A stretch of 45,393 nt of DNA, taken from IMG/VR virus record IMGVR_UViG_3300044824_000033, positions 1 through 45,393 of that record; one strand, 5' to 3'. The translations under genes were made by a program, and so were the position numbers. Positions 8,256-16,911 of the stretch are shown here, one piece after another; the first letter of the stretch is position 1; each line of letters starts with the position of its first letter. The notes under the pieces were generated by a model. The model was not told the DNA's origin. It searched no databases and saw nothing but the letters and a program-made list of their open reading frames with translations. This DNA comes from a virus.

Positions 8256-8518
8256 GTTGCCCAGGCGAAGTCGTAGTCGCTGAGATTGGCTGCACTGTCG
8301 TGCAGGTCGCGACTGCTGGGCCACAGGGTCCGCCTGGGCCACCGGGATCGATCGCGACCACGACGCCTATTCTGACCGCAGCATTACCGGCGCCTGCCGC
8401 TGGCCTACATGCGATGGTGACGGATGCGACCTCGACGGTGTTTTATAGCGTGCTGGTGGGGGGCGCCGGCAATACGGTGCCCGTTTGGGCTGATGGCACG
8501 AGCTGGAGAATCGGGTGA
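8252..8518 (+). CDS. Small collagen-like tail protein
   Basis: An 88-residue protein with a short collagen-type stretch (GPQGPPGPPG near residues 23-32) followed by a strand-rich C-terminus ending in WADGTSWRIG, a common end of phage fibre-associated small proteins. The collagen-like part would trimerise. Starts with an ATGA overlap and ends with a GTGA overlap to the adaptor gene. It lacks a signal peptide, unlike the four genes before it. Confidence 0.55.
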   Translation: MSCPGEVVVAEIGCTVVQVATAGPQGPPGPPGSIATTTPILTAALPAPAAGLHAMVTDATSTVFYSVLVGGAGNTVPVWADGTSWRIG

Positions 8519-9219
8519 GCACGCCTAATCCGCCGAATACGAGTGGGACTTATAACTTCGGGCCATCGCTGGGTGAGGCGGTTTTATATTCATATGGGCT
8601 GATTGGCATCCGTCCCACTGAATTGGTACAGCAGCACTTCGAGTACGCGCGCATGGCGTCCAATTTGCTGATGGGTCGGTGGAGCGCAGATGGCGTCAAT
8701 CTCTGGCAGGTAGATCGCCAGGTGATACCGCTGGTGCAAGGCTGCTCAACGTACTCGGTGCCGAGCAACACAATCGTGATGCTGGACATGTATTACACGA
8801 TCAGCAATGGCGTGACCGAAATTGATCGGATCATGACGCCGATCAGCCGTACTGAGTACGCGAATTATCCAAACAAAAAACAACAGGGCGCGCCAACTGT
8901 GGCCTGGTTTGATCGATTGTTAGCACCAACGGTGACGATCTGGCCGACTCCTAATGGACAGCAGGCGGCGTTCAAATATTATCGATTGCGTCAGACGCAG
9001 GACTCCAATCTTTCAAACGGCCAGCAGGTCGAAATCCCGGTGTATTTCCTCGAGGCGTTCACGTTCGGTCTGGCTATGCGCCTCGCGCAGATATGGGCAC
9101 CAGAGAAAGCCCCAGCGCTGAAGATCATGGCTGACGAAGCGTGGGGGATTGCGAGTCGACAGAATATAGAACAGGCCAACACGTACATCAGCCCCGTTGT
9201 TAGTGGATACTGGCGATAA
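8515..9219 (+). CDS. Head-tail adaptor, P22 gp4-like candidate
   Basis: A 234-residue protein of the type found in short-tailed phages near the hub genes. It has an N-terminal helical part (AVLYSYGLIGIRP, then LLMGRWSADGVNLW), a strand part with VIPLVQGCSTYSVP and the conserved-looking ISRTEYANYPNK, then TIWPTPN and FKYYRLRQ, and a C-terminal helix pair. These blocks occur in P22 tail-accessory-factor-like proteins that sit under the portal. The GTG start overlaps the preceding stop, and the TAATG end couples it to the next gene. Confidence 0.6.
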   Translation: MSTPNPPNTSGTYNFGPSLGEAVLYSYGLIGIRPTELVQQHFEYARMASNLLMGRWSADGVNLWQVDRQVIPLVQGCSTYSVPSNTIVMLDMYYTISNGVTEIDRIMTPISRTEYANYPNKKQQGAPTVAWFDRLLAPTVTIWPTPNGQQAAFKYYRLRQTQDSNLSNGQQVEIPVYFLEAFTFGLAMRLAQIWAPEKAPALKIMADEAWGIASRQNIEQANTYISPVVSGYWR

Positions 9220-9953
9220 TGGCATACGCATCAAGATCAGGGCGCGCTCGGACATCTGCGAAATATCCATCTGCGTTTGGCGTCTGTTTTCGTTGTGGCA
9301 TGTGGTACAACCGCAGCGATTTACAATTTCAGATGGAATGGCGCGGACCGACGTTGAAGAATATTTACGTGCTGGTATGTACGCGAACTTGTCTCGACGT
9401 TCCACAAGAACAGTTGCGCAGTATAAATTTGCCGGCTGATCCCGTTCCGGTGTATTTCCCTTCGGTCGAGCAATTCGAGCAGGATGAAACCGACTACCGC
9501 TCTCTAGCCGAAGTCCGCACCGACCCGGTCACTGGCATTCCCATTCCCTCAACCGACCTTCGCATCACCGAGGACTGCGAGAACCGCATCACGCAGCCGC
9601 TTGGCAGTCCCAACGGCCTCGAGCAAGCCGCGATCATGCCGTACAACGGGGGCGTCCAGAAGCACTTCGGCGTCCCGCTGTCGCTGCTGTCGGTCATCGC
9701 GAACGGTACGAATGTCATCGCCGTGACATGCTCCAAAGCGCATGGCCTGGTGACTGATGCTCAGATTTCCGCCGCTGGCATGCCGCGCGCCAACGGCTTC
9801 TACAGCGTGTGCGTGGTGACGCCCATGGCCTTTACTTACCAGACTGTCGATCCGGTGCCATCAGGCCCTCTCCTGACGCCCACCACGCGGATCGTGACCG
9901 CTCTGGTAGGATTGCCGCTGGGCTCCGTCACAATCCCGCTGGTGGCTCCGTAA
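9219..9953 (+). CDS. Zinc-knuckle phage structural protein
   Basis: A 244-residue protein. The N-terminus has a treble-clef-like zinc site, CFRCGMWY at about 23-30, with a second Cys pair in CTRTCLDVPQEQLR. The PQEQLRxINLPADPVPVYFPS block that follows is characteristic of a phage family lying next to adaptor and hub genes. The C-terminal half (FGVPLSLLSVIANG, then ITVTCSKAHGLVTD-like strands) resembles fibre or hub beta-domains. Coupled by TAATG on both sides. It is probably a tail component; the specific role is unknown. Confidence 0.55.
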   Translation: MAYASRSGRARTSAKYPSAFGVCFRCGMWYNRSDLQFQMEWRGPTLKNIYVLVCTRTCLDVPQEQLRSINLPADPVPVYFPSVEQFEQDETDYRSLAEVRTDPVTGIPIPSTDLRITEDCENRITQPLGSPNGLEQAAIMPYNGGVQKHFGVPLSLLSVIANGTNVIAVTCSKAHGLVTDAQISAAGMPRANGFYSVCVVTPMAFTYQTVDPVPSGPLLTPTTRIVTALVGLPLGSVTIPLVAP

Positions 9954-10420
9954 TGGCAACGTCAAGTATCTTGCAGCTAGGCGTCCGAATCGCCCTCACA
10001 GGCCTGGAATGGCTGGAGCTGGCGATCGACCCGAACACCAAGTCGATGCGCTGCACGACCGCCCAACTTGCCCTGCTGGCAAACAACATCGCGCCGATTG
10101 GCCCAGTAGGCGTCGCGGCGGGCGTCCCGGCCGCTGGCGAGAACGACAACTACGCCATTGGCGGGCTGATGGGGGCCTTGATCGGGTTCGCGGAACTGAC
10201 GCCAACCGCCAATGCCAACATCACCGGCCTTCAGGCTGGCTTCAATGGGCAGATCATCACGATCACGAACCTGAGCGCGTTCACCCTGACGCTGAATGCG
10301 CTCAATGCCGGTTCAGTGCCTGCGAATCAGTTCCGGCTGCCGAAGGATCTTGACCTGACGCAGAATAACAGCCAGACCTTCAAGTACTCGACGACAATTG
10401 GAAAGTGGGTGCCTCTGTGA
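9953..10420 (+). CDS. Fibre-type distal protein
   Basis: A 155-residue protein whose ATG overlaps the previous TAA. The second half has the strand pattern of phage fibre tips: GFNGQIITITNLSAF, LTLNAL, SVPANQFRLP and the end TTIGKWVPL. The N-terminal part is helical (TTAQLALLANNI). It has no signal peptide. It probably forms part of a trimeric fibre with neighbouring gene products (inferred). Confidence 0.55.
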   Translation: MATSSILQLGVRIALTGLEWLELAIDPNTKSMRCTTAQLALLANNIAPIGPVGVAAGVPAAGENDNYAIGGLMGALIGFAELTPTANANITGLQAGFNGQIITITNLSAFTLTLNALNAGSVPANQFRLPKDLDLTQNNSQTFKYSTTIGKWVPL

Positions 10421-12192
10421 AATTCCTGAGATGGGCGATATTACTGCTGGCATGGCAGACGGCGTTTGGGCAGGCAGCTGGTTTCAACTACTACGTGCCC
10501 GCGCCTGGCGTTCAATTCAATACTGGCGCGAGCCCGATCAATAGCGCAGCCACCTCGGTGAATGTCGGAAATCTGTGGCTTGGTTCCGGATGCACTGGCG
10601 CCGTGGCCATGCTGATCAATGGGAACTGCTCTATTGTCGGTCCTGGCACTGTCACCAGTGTTGCAGTAACCGTGCCTGCTCCCCTCACGGCGACAGGGTG
10701 CTCTGGGACCTCTGTACTGACGTGCGCGATCACCTGGACCGGCGCGCAGACCGCAAATGAATTTCTAGCCACTCCCGACGGTACGGCGGGGCCGGTCGGA
10801 CTGCGCGCCATAGTCGTTGGCGATATCCCGACCCTTAATCAGAATACCAGCGGCAATGCAGCCACAGCTACCGCATTGGCTACGTCTCCTGCCCAATGCC
10901 CTGGTGTGGAGTTTGCAACCGGGATCACGGCGGCCGGCGTTGCCAATTGTTCCACGCCGCCCGGAGGTGGCAACATCAGCAATTCTGGTACGCCGACGAA
11001 CGGCCAGATTGCACAGTGGATCAGTTCGACCCAGATCGAAGGCATCACGACAGTACCGATCGCGGCTGGTGGAACCGGCACAGCGTCTCCAGCCATTGTC
11101 GCAGGAACAAACGTCACCGTCAGCGGCTCATGGCCAAATCAGACAATCAACTCCACGGGCGGCTCTGGTTCGGGAGCTAATCCGACTGGCACTGTAGGTC
11201 TCAGCGCAGTCAATGGTTCGTTGACGACATTCATGCGTTCTGATGCTGCGCCCCCTCTCTCGCAATCGATTAGTCCAACGATGACTGGAACGTGGATATG
11301 GACTGACACAACCGGCGGTGGCATCACGCCGGCCAGCGGCTTCTGGGCAGAAAATTTCCACTTAAATGATCAACAGGCGAGCGGACATTCGTACGGAGAG
11401 ATTGCCGGGTATTGCAATGGCGCATCTCCTGGGACCTGGGGACTCTATGATTATACGGCCGCGGCATCGCGAATTTGTGTCGGGCCTTTGGGCAATACGA
11501 CAATTGAAGCACCAAGCAGCGGCACAGCATTAACAGTGAACGGAGGGAGTGGTGTTGCTGGGTATTTTTATGGGGGCACCGCTTTACAGGTATTGGATGC
11601 TTCCACGAGTTATTTGTTAAACATATATTCAGCTGCAAATAATTCATATATTTCGGCCTACTCAGCAAGTGGTCAAGCATTGGTATTTCAAACATCAGCA
11701 AGTGGTGGTGGTGCTGCAACTCGCATGACTATTGGTGCTGATGGCGGTGTCACAGTTGGCTCACCGACCGGTGGTTCCGAGGGCGCGGGCACAGTCAACG
11801 CCACAGGCCTCTACATCAACGGCGGCTTAGTCGGCACGGGTGGACAGACGACTGGGACGTTTTCTCTAACCGCTTCGGCAGGATGTACTAGTGGCACAGC
11901 CACAGCGACTGGTACCTATACGAAGCAAGGTACGATTGCCACGGTTCGCATCACGTCTACCGCATTGTGCACATCGACCGCTTCCTTAATGACATTTTCT
12001 GGATGGCCATCGTCATTGGAAGCGGCGGCCAATTATTTGCAGATTCCGGTGATCATCGCTTATGCCACCGGTCAAAGCGGAGTAATTGAAATTGGAACAA
12101 GCACGTCGGTGACGATATACCCGATGAGCGGTGCATTTTCTGGTTTTAGCGGATTTGTTGATTCTACTTCTTTGACATACCCGCTGAACTGA
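10417..12192 (+). CDS. Large signal-peptide-bearing fibre protein
   Basis: A 591-residue protein. GTG at 10417 overlaps the previous stop (GTGA) and gives an N-terminal signal peptide (KFLRWAILLLAWQTAFGQA). Residues 77-138 are another copy of the GTVTSV module of the 4431 gene, with Cys pair C95/C103, followed by CPGVEFATGITAAGVANC (161-178). A middle part (about 300-450) is encoded by visibly more AT-rich DNA. The C-terminal 120 residues (FSLTASAGCTSG to SLTYPLN) look like a fibre tip with two more cysteines. It is probably a receptor-binding or surface protein; why a virion fibre would carry a signal peptide is open. Confidence 0.6.
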   Translation: MKFLRWAILLLAWQTAFGQAAGFNYYVPAPGVQFNTGASPINSAATSVNVGNLWLGSGCTGAVAMLINGNCSIVGPGTVTSVAVTVPAPLTATGCSGTSVLTCAITWTGAQTANEFLATPDGTAGPVGLRAIVVGDIPTLNQNTSGNAATATALATSPAQCPGVEFATGITAAGVANCSTPPGGGNISNSGTPTNGQIAQWISSTQIEGITTVPIAAGGTGTASPAIVAGTNVTVSGSWPNQTINSTGGSGSGANPTGTVGLSAVNGSLTTFMRSDAAPPLSQSISPTMTGTWIWTDTTGGGITPASGFWAENFHLNDQQASGHSYGEIAGYCNGASPGTWGLYDYTAAASRICVGPLGNTTIEAPSSGTALTVNGGSGVAGYFYGGTALQVLDASTSYLLNIYSAANNSYISAYSASGQALVFQTSASGGGAATRMTIGADGGVTVGSPTGGSEGAGTVNATGLYINGGLVGTGGQTTGTFSLTASAGCTSGTATATGTYTKQGTIATVRITSTALCTSTASLMTFSGWPSSLEAAANYLQIPVIIAYATGQSGVIEIGTSTSVTIYPMSGAFSGFSGFVDSTSLTYPLN

Positions 12193-12193
12193 C

Positions 12194-12985
12194 ATGCCAA
12201 GCACCCCCGCAACCAATCCACTCTCCTATAACGCCTACGTGCAGAACCTGGGCGTGATGGCAGTTTCAACGACTGTTGAGACGGCCGGTGTGTACGGGTT
12301 TGTCGATCCATTTTTGCAGACGATATTGAATCAGTGCCTGAACTACGCCGAGCTACGGATCGCCAGAGACATCGACTTTCTGCAGGCCAAAGGCTCAAAT
12401 ACCTACACACTGACCGCTGGTACGAACATTCTGTCGATCCCGATCAACGACTTTTTCATGCTGGAGACGCTGGAGGTCACGCAGAATAATGGATCGCAGG
12501 TCGTCAACTCGACGCCGCTGATACCGGTCTCCAAAGAGTTCATTCAGAATTGCTACGCAGGGGCAGCAAGCGCCAACACGCCGAAGTACTTCGCCATGGT
12601 GGGCGACAATTACGGAGATGGCGCGAATTCGTTTCTCAACGTACTGCTGGGGCCAGTGCCGAACTACGCGTATCCGATACGCGCGTATGGGGTGATTCGG
12701 CTGCCGTCGCTGGCGAAGTTTGCGGTGACCGGGACAGCGGATACGTCGTACACGTTCATTTCGCAATTCTTGCCAGATATGCTGATGATGGCTAGCATGA
12801 TTTATATCTCAGCGTTTCAGCGTCAATTTAGTTCGACGAGTGACGATCCGAATATGGGCCAATCGTATGAGAAGCAGTACCAGGCATTGCGTCTCGGAGC
12901 GATCAGCGAAGAGAATAGACGCAAGTTCAATGAAAGCGCTTGGTCGTCAATGTCAACTCCTGTCTCTGCAACTCCGACGCGGTGA
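12194..12985 (+). CDS. Phage head-tail adaptor-type protein
   Basis: A 263-residue protein of the adaptor type found just before gp10-like genes. It has N-terminal helices (FLQTILNQCLNYAELRIARDIDFL), a strand part (YTLTAGTNILSIP, FFMLETLEVT), the NTPKYFAMVGD block, and long C-terminal helices (FLPDMLMMASMIYISAFQRQ, then YEKQYQALRLGAISEENRRKF). It would join the portal ring to the tail hub. It shows no close similarity by eye to the 8515 gene beyond the same architectural class. It lies 1 nt after the fibre stop. Confidence 0.6.
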   Translation: MPSTPATNPLSYNAYVQNLGVMAVSTTVETAGVYGFVDPFLQTILNQCLNYAELRIARDIDFLQAKGSNTYTLTAGTNILSIPINDFFMLETLEVTQNNGSQVVNSTPLIPVSKEFIQNCYAGAASANTPKYFAMVGDNYGDGANSFLNVLLGPVPNYAYPIRAYGVIRLPSLAKFAVTGTADTSYTFISQFLPDMLMMASMIYISAFQRQFSSTSDDPNMGQSYEKQYQALRLGAISEENRRKFNESAWSSMSTPVSATPTR

Positions 12986-12988
12986 TCC

Positions 12989-15025
12989 ATGCCACATGCA
13001 GCGCTGAAGCTCGCGCCGGGCGTTAATACCACCGAAACTCCGGCCCTCAATGAGAATGGCGGTGTCTCACAGTCGCAATTAATACGCTGGTATCCAGATC
13101 CGATCCTTGGTGCCCTGGTCGCAAAACTCGGCGGCTGGACTCGCTATTTTCCAACCCCCATGGCCGCCATCGTCCGCGCCCTGTGGGCATGGGAGGATCT
13201 GAACGAACACGCGCATCTCGCAGTCGGCACTCAAATAATCGCCGGTCAGGCGTACTCGGAACTGGCGGTCATCACGAATGGCGCGCTGAAGAATATCACG
13301 CCGACGCAGGCGCAGAGTTTTCTTACGCCCCCAACGATCACGCCCACTATCGGCAGCGCATCGCTTTTGATCACCGATATAGTTACGACCGGCATCACCA
13401 ATCTGAACAGCGTCTATATAGTCACTCAAATAGCTGTCGGCGGCATTGTGCTGTTCGGTCTGTATGAGTGCGACCCAGACGGATTCTCAGGGGCCAATCA
13501 GTACACCGTTTATGCGCGCGATATCTTAGGCAACCTCCTTGCGGCTACGAGCGCTGCCGGCCCAGCGCTTCCGACGTTCACGACAACGGCAGGCTCCAAT
13601 GTCGTAGAAGTCGATCTGACCGACAATCCCTACGCATTGGGGGACAGTTTCCCAATTTTGGTGTCGACCTTCGTGGCCGGCGTCACGCTGTTCGGCAACT
13701 ACGTCATTCAATCCATCATCGACGCCAGTCACTTCACGATTGTGGGTGACACGGCCGCTACCGCGACTGCTACCGTCACGCTTAACAATGGGACGGCCAT
13801 ATTTGTCTATAACGGCGTAGCGCTAACGCCACCGAGTGCGACGCCCATCCCTGCCTCGGACTGGACGCTGGATAACTTCGGCGAAGATCTGATTGCGTGC
13901 CCCGCCACATCGACGGAGATATTTTCAGGGCTGTCCTATCAGCCGATCTATATCTGGAACCCTCTACAGACGACCGCGGTAGTGATTCCACAGGCCCCTC
14001 CTGTCAATGACGGCATATTCGTCGCGATGCCGCAGCGGCAGATTGTGGCGTGGGGGTCCACCGCAACTGGCGTACAAGATCCGCTGTTGATCAACTGGTG
14101 CGATGTCAATAATCCGACTCAATGGATCGCATTGGTAACTAACCAGGCTGGCTCCTATCGCATCCCGACAGGGTCATATATCGTCGCGGGAGTTCAAGGT
14201 CCGCAGCAGGCGCTCTTTTGGACTGACATTGATCTGTGGTCCATGACGTACATCGGACCGCCGTACGTGAACTCGTTCAATAAAATCGGGACCGGCTGCG
14301 GCTTGATCGGCAGAAAAGCCGCCGCGTTCCTGAATGGCATCGGATATTGGATGAGCTACGCGCAGTTCTACTCGCTAAGCAGCAATGGCGTGCAACCTAT
14401 CGAATGCCCGGTGTGGGACGTGATCTTCCAGAACCTGGATCAGAACAACCTGTACAAGATTCGCGTGGCGGTCAATACGCGCTTTGGCGAAGTGACTTGG
14501 TACTACCCGTCTATCACTGGCGGAACTGGCGAAGTTGATTCGTACGTCAAATACAACGTGTATCTGAACGTGTGGGACTACGGGACTTTGGGGCGCACAG
14601 CCTGGGTTGATCAGTCGGTACTAGGACCGCCGATTGGGGCGGATCCGGTCAGCCTGTACCTCTACCAGCACGAGACCTCGAACGATGCGGATGGCGTGGC
14701 GATGCTGCCGTTTTTCCAGACTGGGTATTACACGCTAGCGGAAGGGGACTTTAAGACATTCATTGATTTGATCTGGCCGGACATGAAGTGGGGTCAATTT
14801 TCACAACCTAAGACAGCCACGGTAATGATCACTTTCATGGTGGTCGACTACGCGGGCGACACCCCGCAGGTCTTCGGTCCCTATCCGGTCACTCAGGCCA
14901 CCACGTTTTTCAACACTCGACTGCGTGGGCGATTGGTGGCAGTTCGCATCAGCAGCAGTGACCTTGGGTCATTTTGGCGAATCGGCGCACTGCGATATCG
15001 CTTTGCGCAGGATGGCAAATTCTGA
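12989..15025 (+). CDS. Tail hub / DNA stabilisation protein, P22 gp10-like
   Basis: A 678-residue protein. It begins KLAPGVNTTETPALNENGG, then SQLIRWYPD and KLGGWTRY, the N-terminal signature seen in gp10-like packaged-DNA stabilisation proteins. The rest is strand-rich with Trp/Tyr clusters typical of a beta-propeller or hub (SMTYIGPPYVNSFNKIG, EVTWYYPSITGG, WDYGTLGRTAW). It would plug the portal channel and hold packaged DNA. It follows the adaptor gene, as in P22-like orders, and ends with a TGATG overlap. Confidence 0.65.
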   Translation: MPHAALKLAPGVNTTETPALNENGGVSQSQLIRWYPDPILGALVAKLGGWTRYFPTPMAAIVRALWAWEDLNEHAHLAVGTQIIAGQAYSELAVITNGALKNITPTQAQSFLTPPTITPTIGSASLLITDIVTTGITNLNSVYIVTQIAVGGIVLFGLYECDPDGFSGANQYTVYARDILGNLLAATSAAGPALPTFTTTAGSNVVEVDLTDNPYALGDSFPILVSTFVAGVTLFGNYVIQSIIDASHFTIVGDTAATATATVTLNNGTAIFVYNGVALTPPSATPIPASDWTLDNFGEDLIACPATSTEIFSGLSYQPIYIWNPLQTTAVVIPQAPPVNDGIFVAMPQRQIVAWGSTATGVQDPLLINWCDVNNPTQWIALVTNQAGSYRIPTGSYIVAGVQGPQQALFWTDIDLWSMTYIGPPYVNSFNKIGTGCGLIGRKAAAFLNGIGYWMSYAQFYSLSSNGVQPIECPVWDVIFQNLDQNNLYKIRVAVNTRFGEVTWYYPSITGGTGEVDSYVKYNVYLNVWDYGTLGRTAWVDQSVLGPPIGADPVSLYLYQHETSNDADGVAMLPFFQTGYYTLAEGDFKTFIDLIWPDMKWGQFSQPKTATVMITFMVVDYAGDTPQVFGPYPVTQATTFFNTRLRGRLVAVRISSSDLGSFWRIGALRYRFAQDGKF

Positions 15026-15402
15026 TGGCCGCCAATACCCCAGACTCCAACGTATCGCCCTCCGACATTCTCACGACGCTGAAGAACGTCGTGCTGGCGC
15101 TCAATGGCGCGACGACGGCGTATCGTCAGGTCAATGGCATTTCGACCAAGGAAGGCATTACTGTCCCAACGGTTGTCAAAACGACACCGGGACGCGTGGC
15201 ATCAGTCAGCATTATCGTCGCTGGAAGCACCACAGGGATGCTCTATGATGCCAATCAGCTAGGCATCACATTGGCCCCTCTGTGGGTGATTCCGGAGGCG
15301 GCGAAGACGGATGGGCAGCCCTATGTGGTGAATCAAGCCACCGACACTGGTATTCTAGTCGTGCCCGGAACTGGGCAGTCAGTCACGGTCTGTTGGTCTT
15401 AG
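15025..15402 (+). CDS. Small virion protein
   Basis: A 125-residue protein with ATG overlapping the previous stop. A short helical N-terminus (DILTTLKNVVLALNGAT) is followed by a compact strand domain (GRVASVSIIVAGSTTGMLYD, then LWVIPEA and GILVVPGTGQSVTVCWS). The pattern matches small head or tail beta-barrel proteins common in phages, whose exact role is not established. Next to the hub gene it is probably structural. Confidence 0.5.
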   Translation: MAANTPDSNVSPSDILTTLKNVVLALNGATTAYRQVNGISTKEGITVPTVVKTTPGRVASVSIIVAGSTTGMLYDANQLGITLAPLWVIPEAAKTDGQPYVVNQATDTGILVVPGTGQSVTVCWS

Positions 15403-15404
15403 CG

Positions 15405-16397
15405 ATGCCGCTACTCAAAGGAAAAAAGGAGATTGGGCACAACATTTCTGAAATGGAAGATGCGGGGCATAGTCGCGCGCAAGCCATAGCCGCCGCCCTG
15501 AACGTCGCCCGCAAGCATCGGGACGATGGGGGGTTCACCACGACATCCACCACCAAGGGCGTCCCGCTGCACGTCGGCCCGATCCACAGTTCAGTTGCGG
15601 GGCGAACCGATCACCTCCCAATTACTGTTGAATCAGGAAGTTACGTAATTCCGGCGGATTGTGTTTCAGCAGGCGGGGAAGGCAACACCATCGCCGGCTT
15701 CAAGGTCCTGCGCCGCACCTTCGGTGGCGAGCCGTACGGCCAGTCAGGCAGCCCTTACGGGCAGACCGGGGGCCCTTATGGCTCGCCGGCACCTCGAGCC
15801 GCTGGCGGCCGCGCGCCGCATCACAAGGCGGCCGGCATCCTCTTCGTCAGCCCTGAGAAAGAGGTTTTGTTGCTGCGCCGAACCGGCAAGGATCACCAAG
15901 GCGAATGGGCGCTCCCGGCTGGAGGCATCGAGAAGGGCGAGACGCCCGAACAGGCCGCCAGGCGGGAGACTGAAGAGGAAGCGGGCCACACGCATGAAGG
16001 GGGGCTGTCGCCGTTCATGCATTCTGACAGCGGAAACGTAAGTTTTACGACTTTCATTGCTCATTCAGATAAATTTGCTCCAAAAATCAATGGGGAGCAT
16101 GATTCTGCTGTATGGATTAAGCCAGAGGATGCGGAAGCTAAATTACCCCTCCACCCAGGAGTTCGTATAGCGCTGGAAAAATTGGTCAAGCGCCGCGGCA
16201 AAGCCCACGGCGGCGCATCCTCCGGCGTGCCAATCGTGGCTGCGGGAGGTGAACACGTGTTGAGTCCGGAACAAGTGCGCGCGGTTGGGAACGGGGATAT
16301 CGACATGGGGCATCGCGTGCTCGATGCGTTTGTACTTCGCGTCAGGAAAGAGTTGATTCACACGTTGAAGGGCCTCGCGCCACCGAAGAAGGATTGA
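15405..16397 (+). CDS. Phage virion-type protein interrupted by a Nudix hydrolase domain
   Basis: A 330-residue protein in three parts. Residues 1-107 carry the phage-typical IGHNISEMEDAGHSRAQAIAAAL helix and the IHSSVAGRTDHLPITVESGSYVIPAD block. Residues 109-128 are a PYGQ repeat linker. Residues about 138-262 are a complete Nudix domain with a perfect Nudix box: G173, E179, R187-E188, E191-E192, G194. From 275, GVPIVAAGGEHVLSPEQV to the end returns to the phage family. Nudix enzymes hydrolyse nucleoside diphosphates linked to other groups; the substrate here is unknown. The enzymatic domain appears inserted between two halves of a normally shorter phage protein. A GNAT gene follows 2 nt later. 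Confidence 0.75.
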   Translation: MPLLKGKKEIGHNISEMEDAGHSRAQAIAAALNVARKHRDDGGFTTTSTTKGVPLHVGPIHSSVAGRTDHLPITVESGSYVIPADCVSAGGEGNTIAGFKVLRRTFGGEPYGQSGSPYGQTGGPYGSPAPRAAGGRAPHHKAAGILFVSPEKEVLLLRRTGKDHQGEWALPAGGIEKGETPEQAARRETEEEAGHTHEGGLSPFMHSDSGNVSFTTFIAHSDKFAPKINGEHDSAVWIKPEDAEAKLPLHPGVRIALEKLVKRRGKAHGGASSGVPIVAAGGEHVLSPEQVRAVGNGDIDMGHRVLDAFVLRVRKELIHTLKGLAPPKKD

Positions 16398-16398
16398 T

Positions 16399-16911
16399 GT
16401 GAGCCTTTCCCTAAGCATCTACGACGGCCTGCAACTTCGACTCGGAACGCCAGACGATGTGCACGAGGTGATGGCGCTTGCGATAGCCGCCGCGCAGGAA
16501 AATGGATTGGTGAATGCGAGCCAGGAACTGCTGCTGCGCACGGTGTGGCCGTGTTTGAATCGGCATAGCGGATTGGTTGGGTGCATCGGTAAGCGCGGTG
16601 GCGGCGAGATTGAGGGAATGGTGGTGCTGAATATTGGCACGTTGTTCTACTCACCGGAAATGTGTCTAGAAGAAAAAGTTTGTTTCGTGAGGCCGGAATA
16701 CCGAAGCGCAAAAGGTGGCCGGGCAAACAAATTGTGCGAGTTCAGTAAGTCTGTGGCAGACGCCCTAAATCTAAAATTAATCATGGGAGTGTTCAGTTCT
16801 TTGCAAACTCGCGCAAAAATTTCTTTGTACACGCGCGCGTTCGGAGAACCAGCCGGGGTATATTTCTTATACGGCGGAAAAACAGGCGATGCCAAGAGTA
16901 TCTCTGCATGA
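16399..16911 (+). CDS. GNAT-like acetyltransferase
   Basis: A 170-residue protein. The pattern fits a GCN5-type fold: LQLRLGTPDDVHEVMALAIAA at the start, a middle EGMVVLNIGTLFYSP strand, then VFCVRPEYRSAKGGRANKLCEFSKSVAD-like, where VRPEYRSAKGGRA is a variant acetyl-CoA loop (Q/RxxGxA), and a late LYTRAFGEPAGVYFLYGG. Many related phages carry such a gene in this position. The target is unknown. GTG start 1 nt after the Nudix gene; the stop overlaps the homing endonuclease ATG. Confidence 0.6.
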   Translation: MSLSLSIYDGLQLRLGTPDDVHEVMALAIAAAQENGLVNASQELLLRTVWPCLNRHSGLVGCIGKRGGGEIEGMVVLNIGTLFYSPEMCLEEKVCFVRPEYRSAKGGRANKLCEFSKSVADALNLKLIMGVFSSLQTRAKISLYTRAFGEPAGVYFLYGGKTGDAKSISA

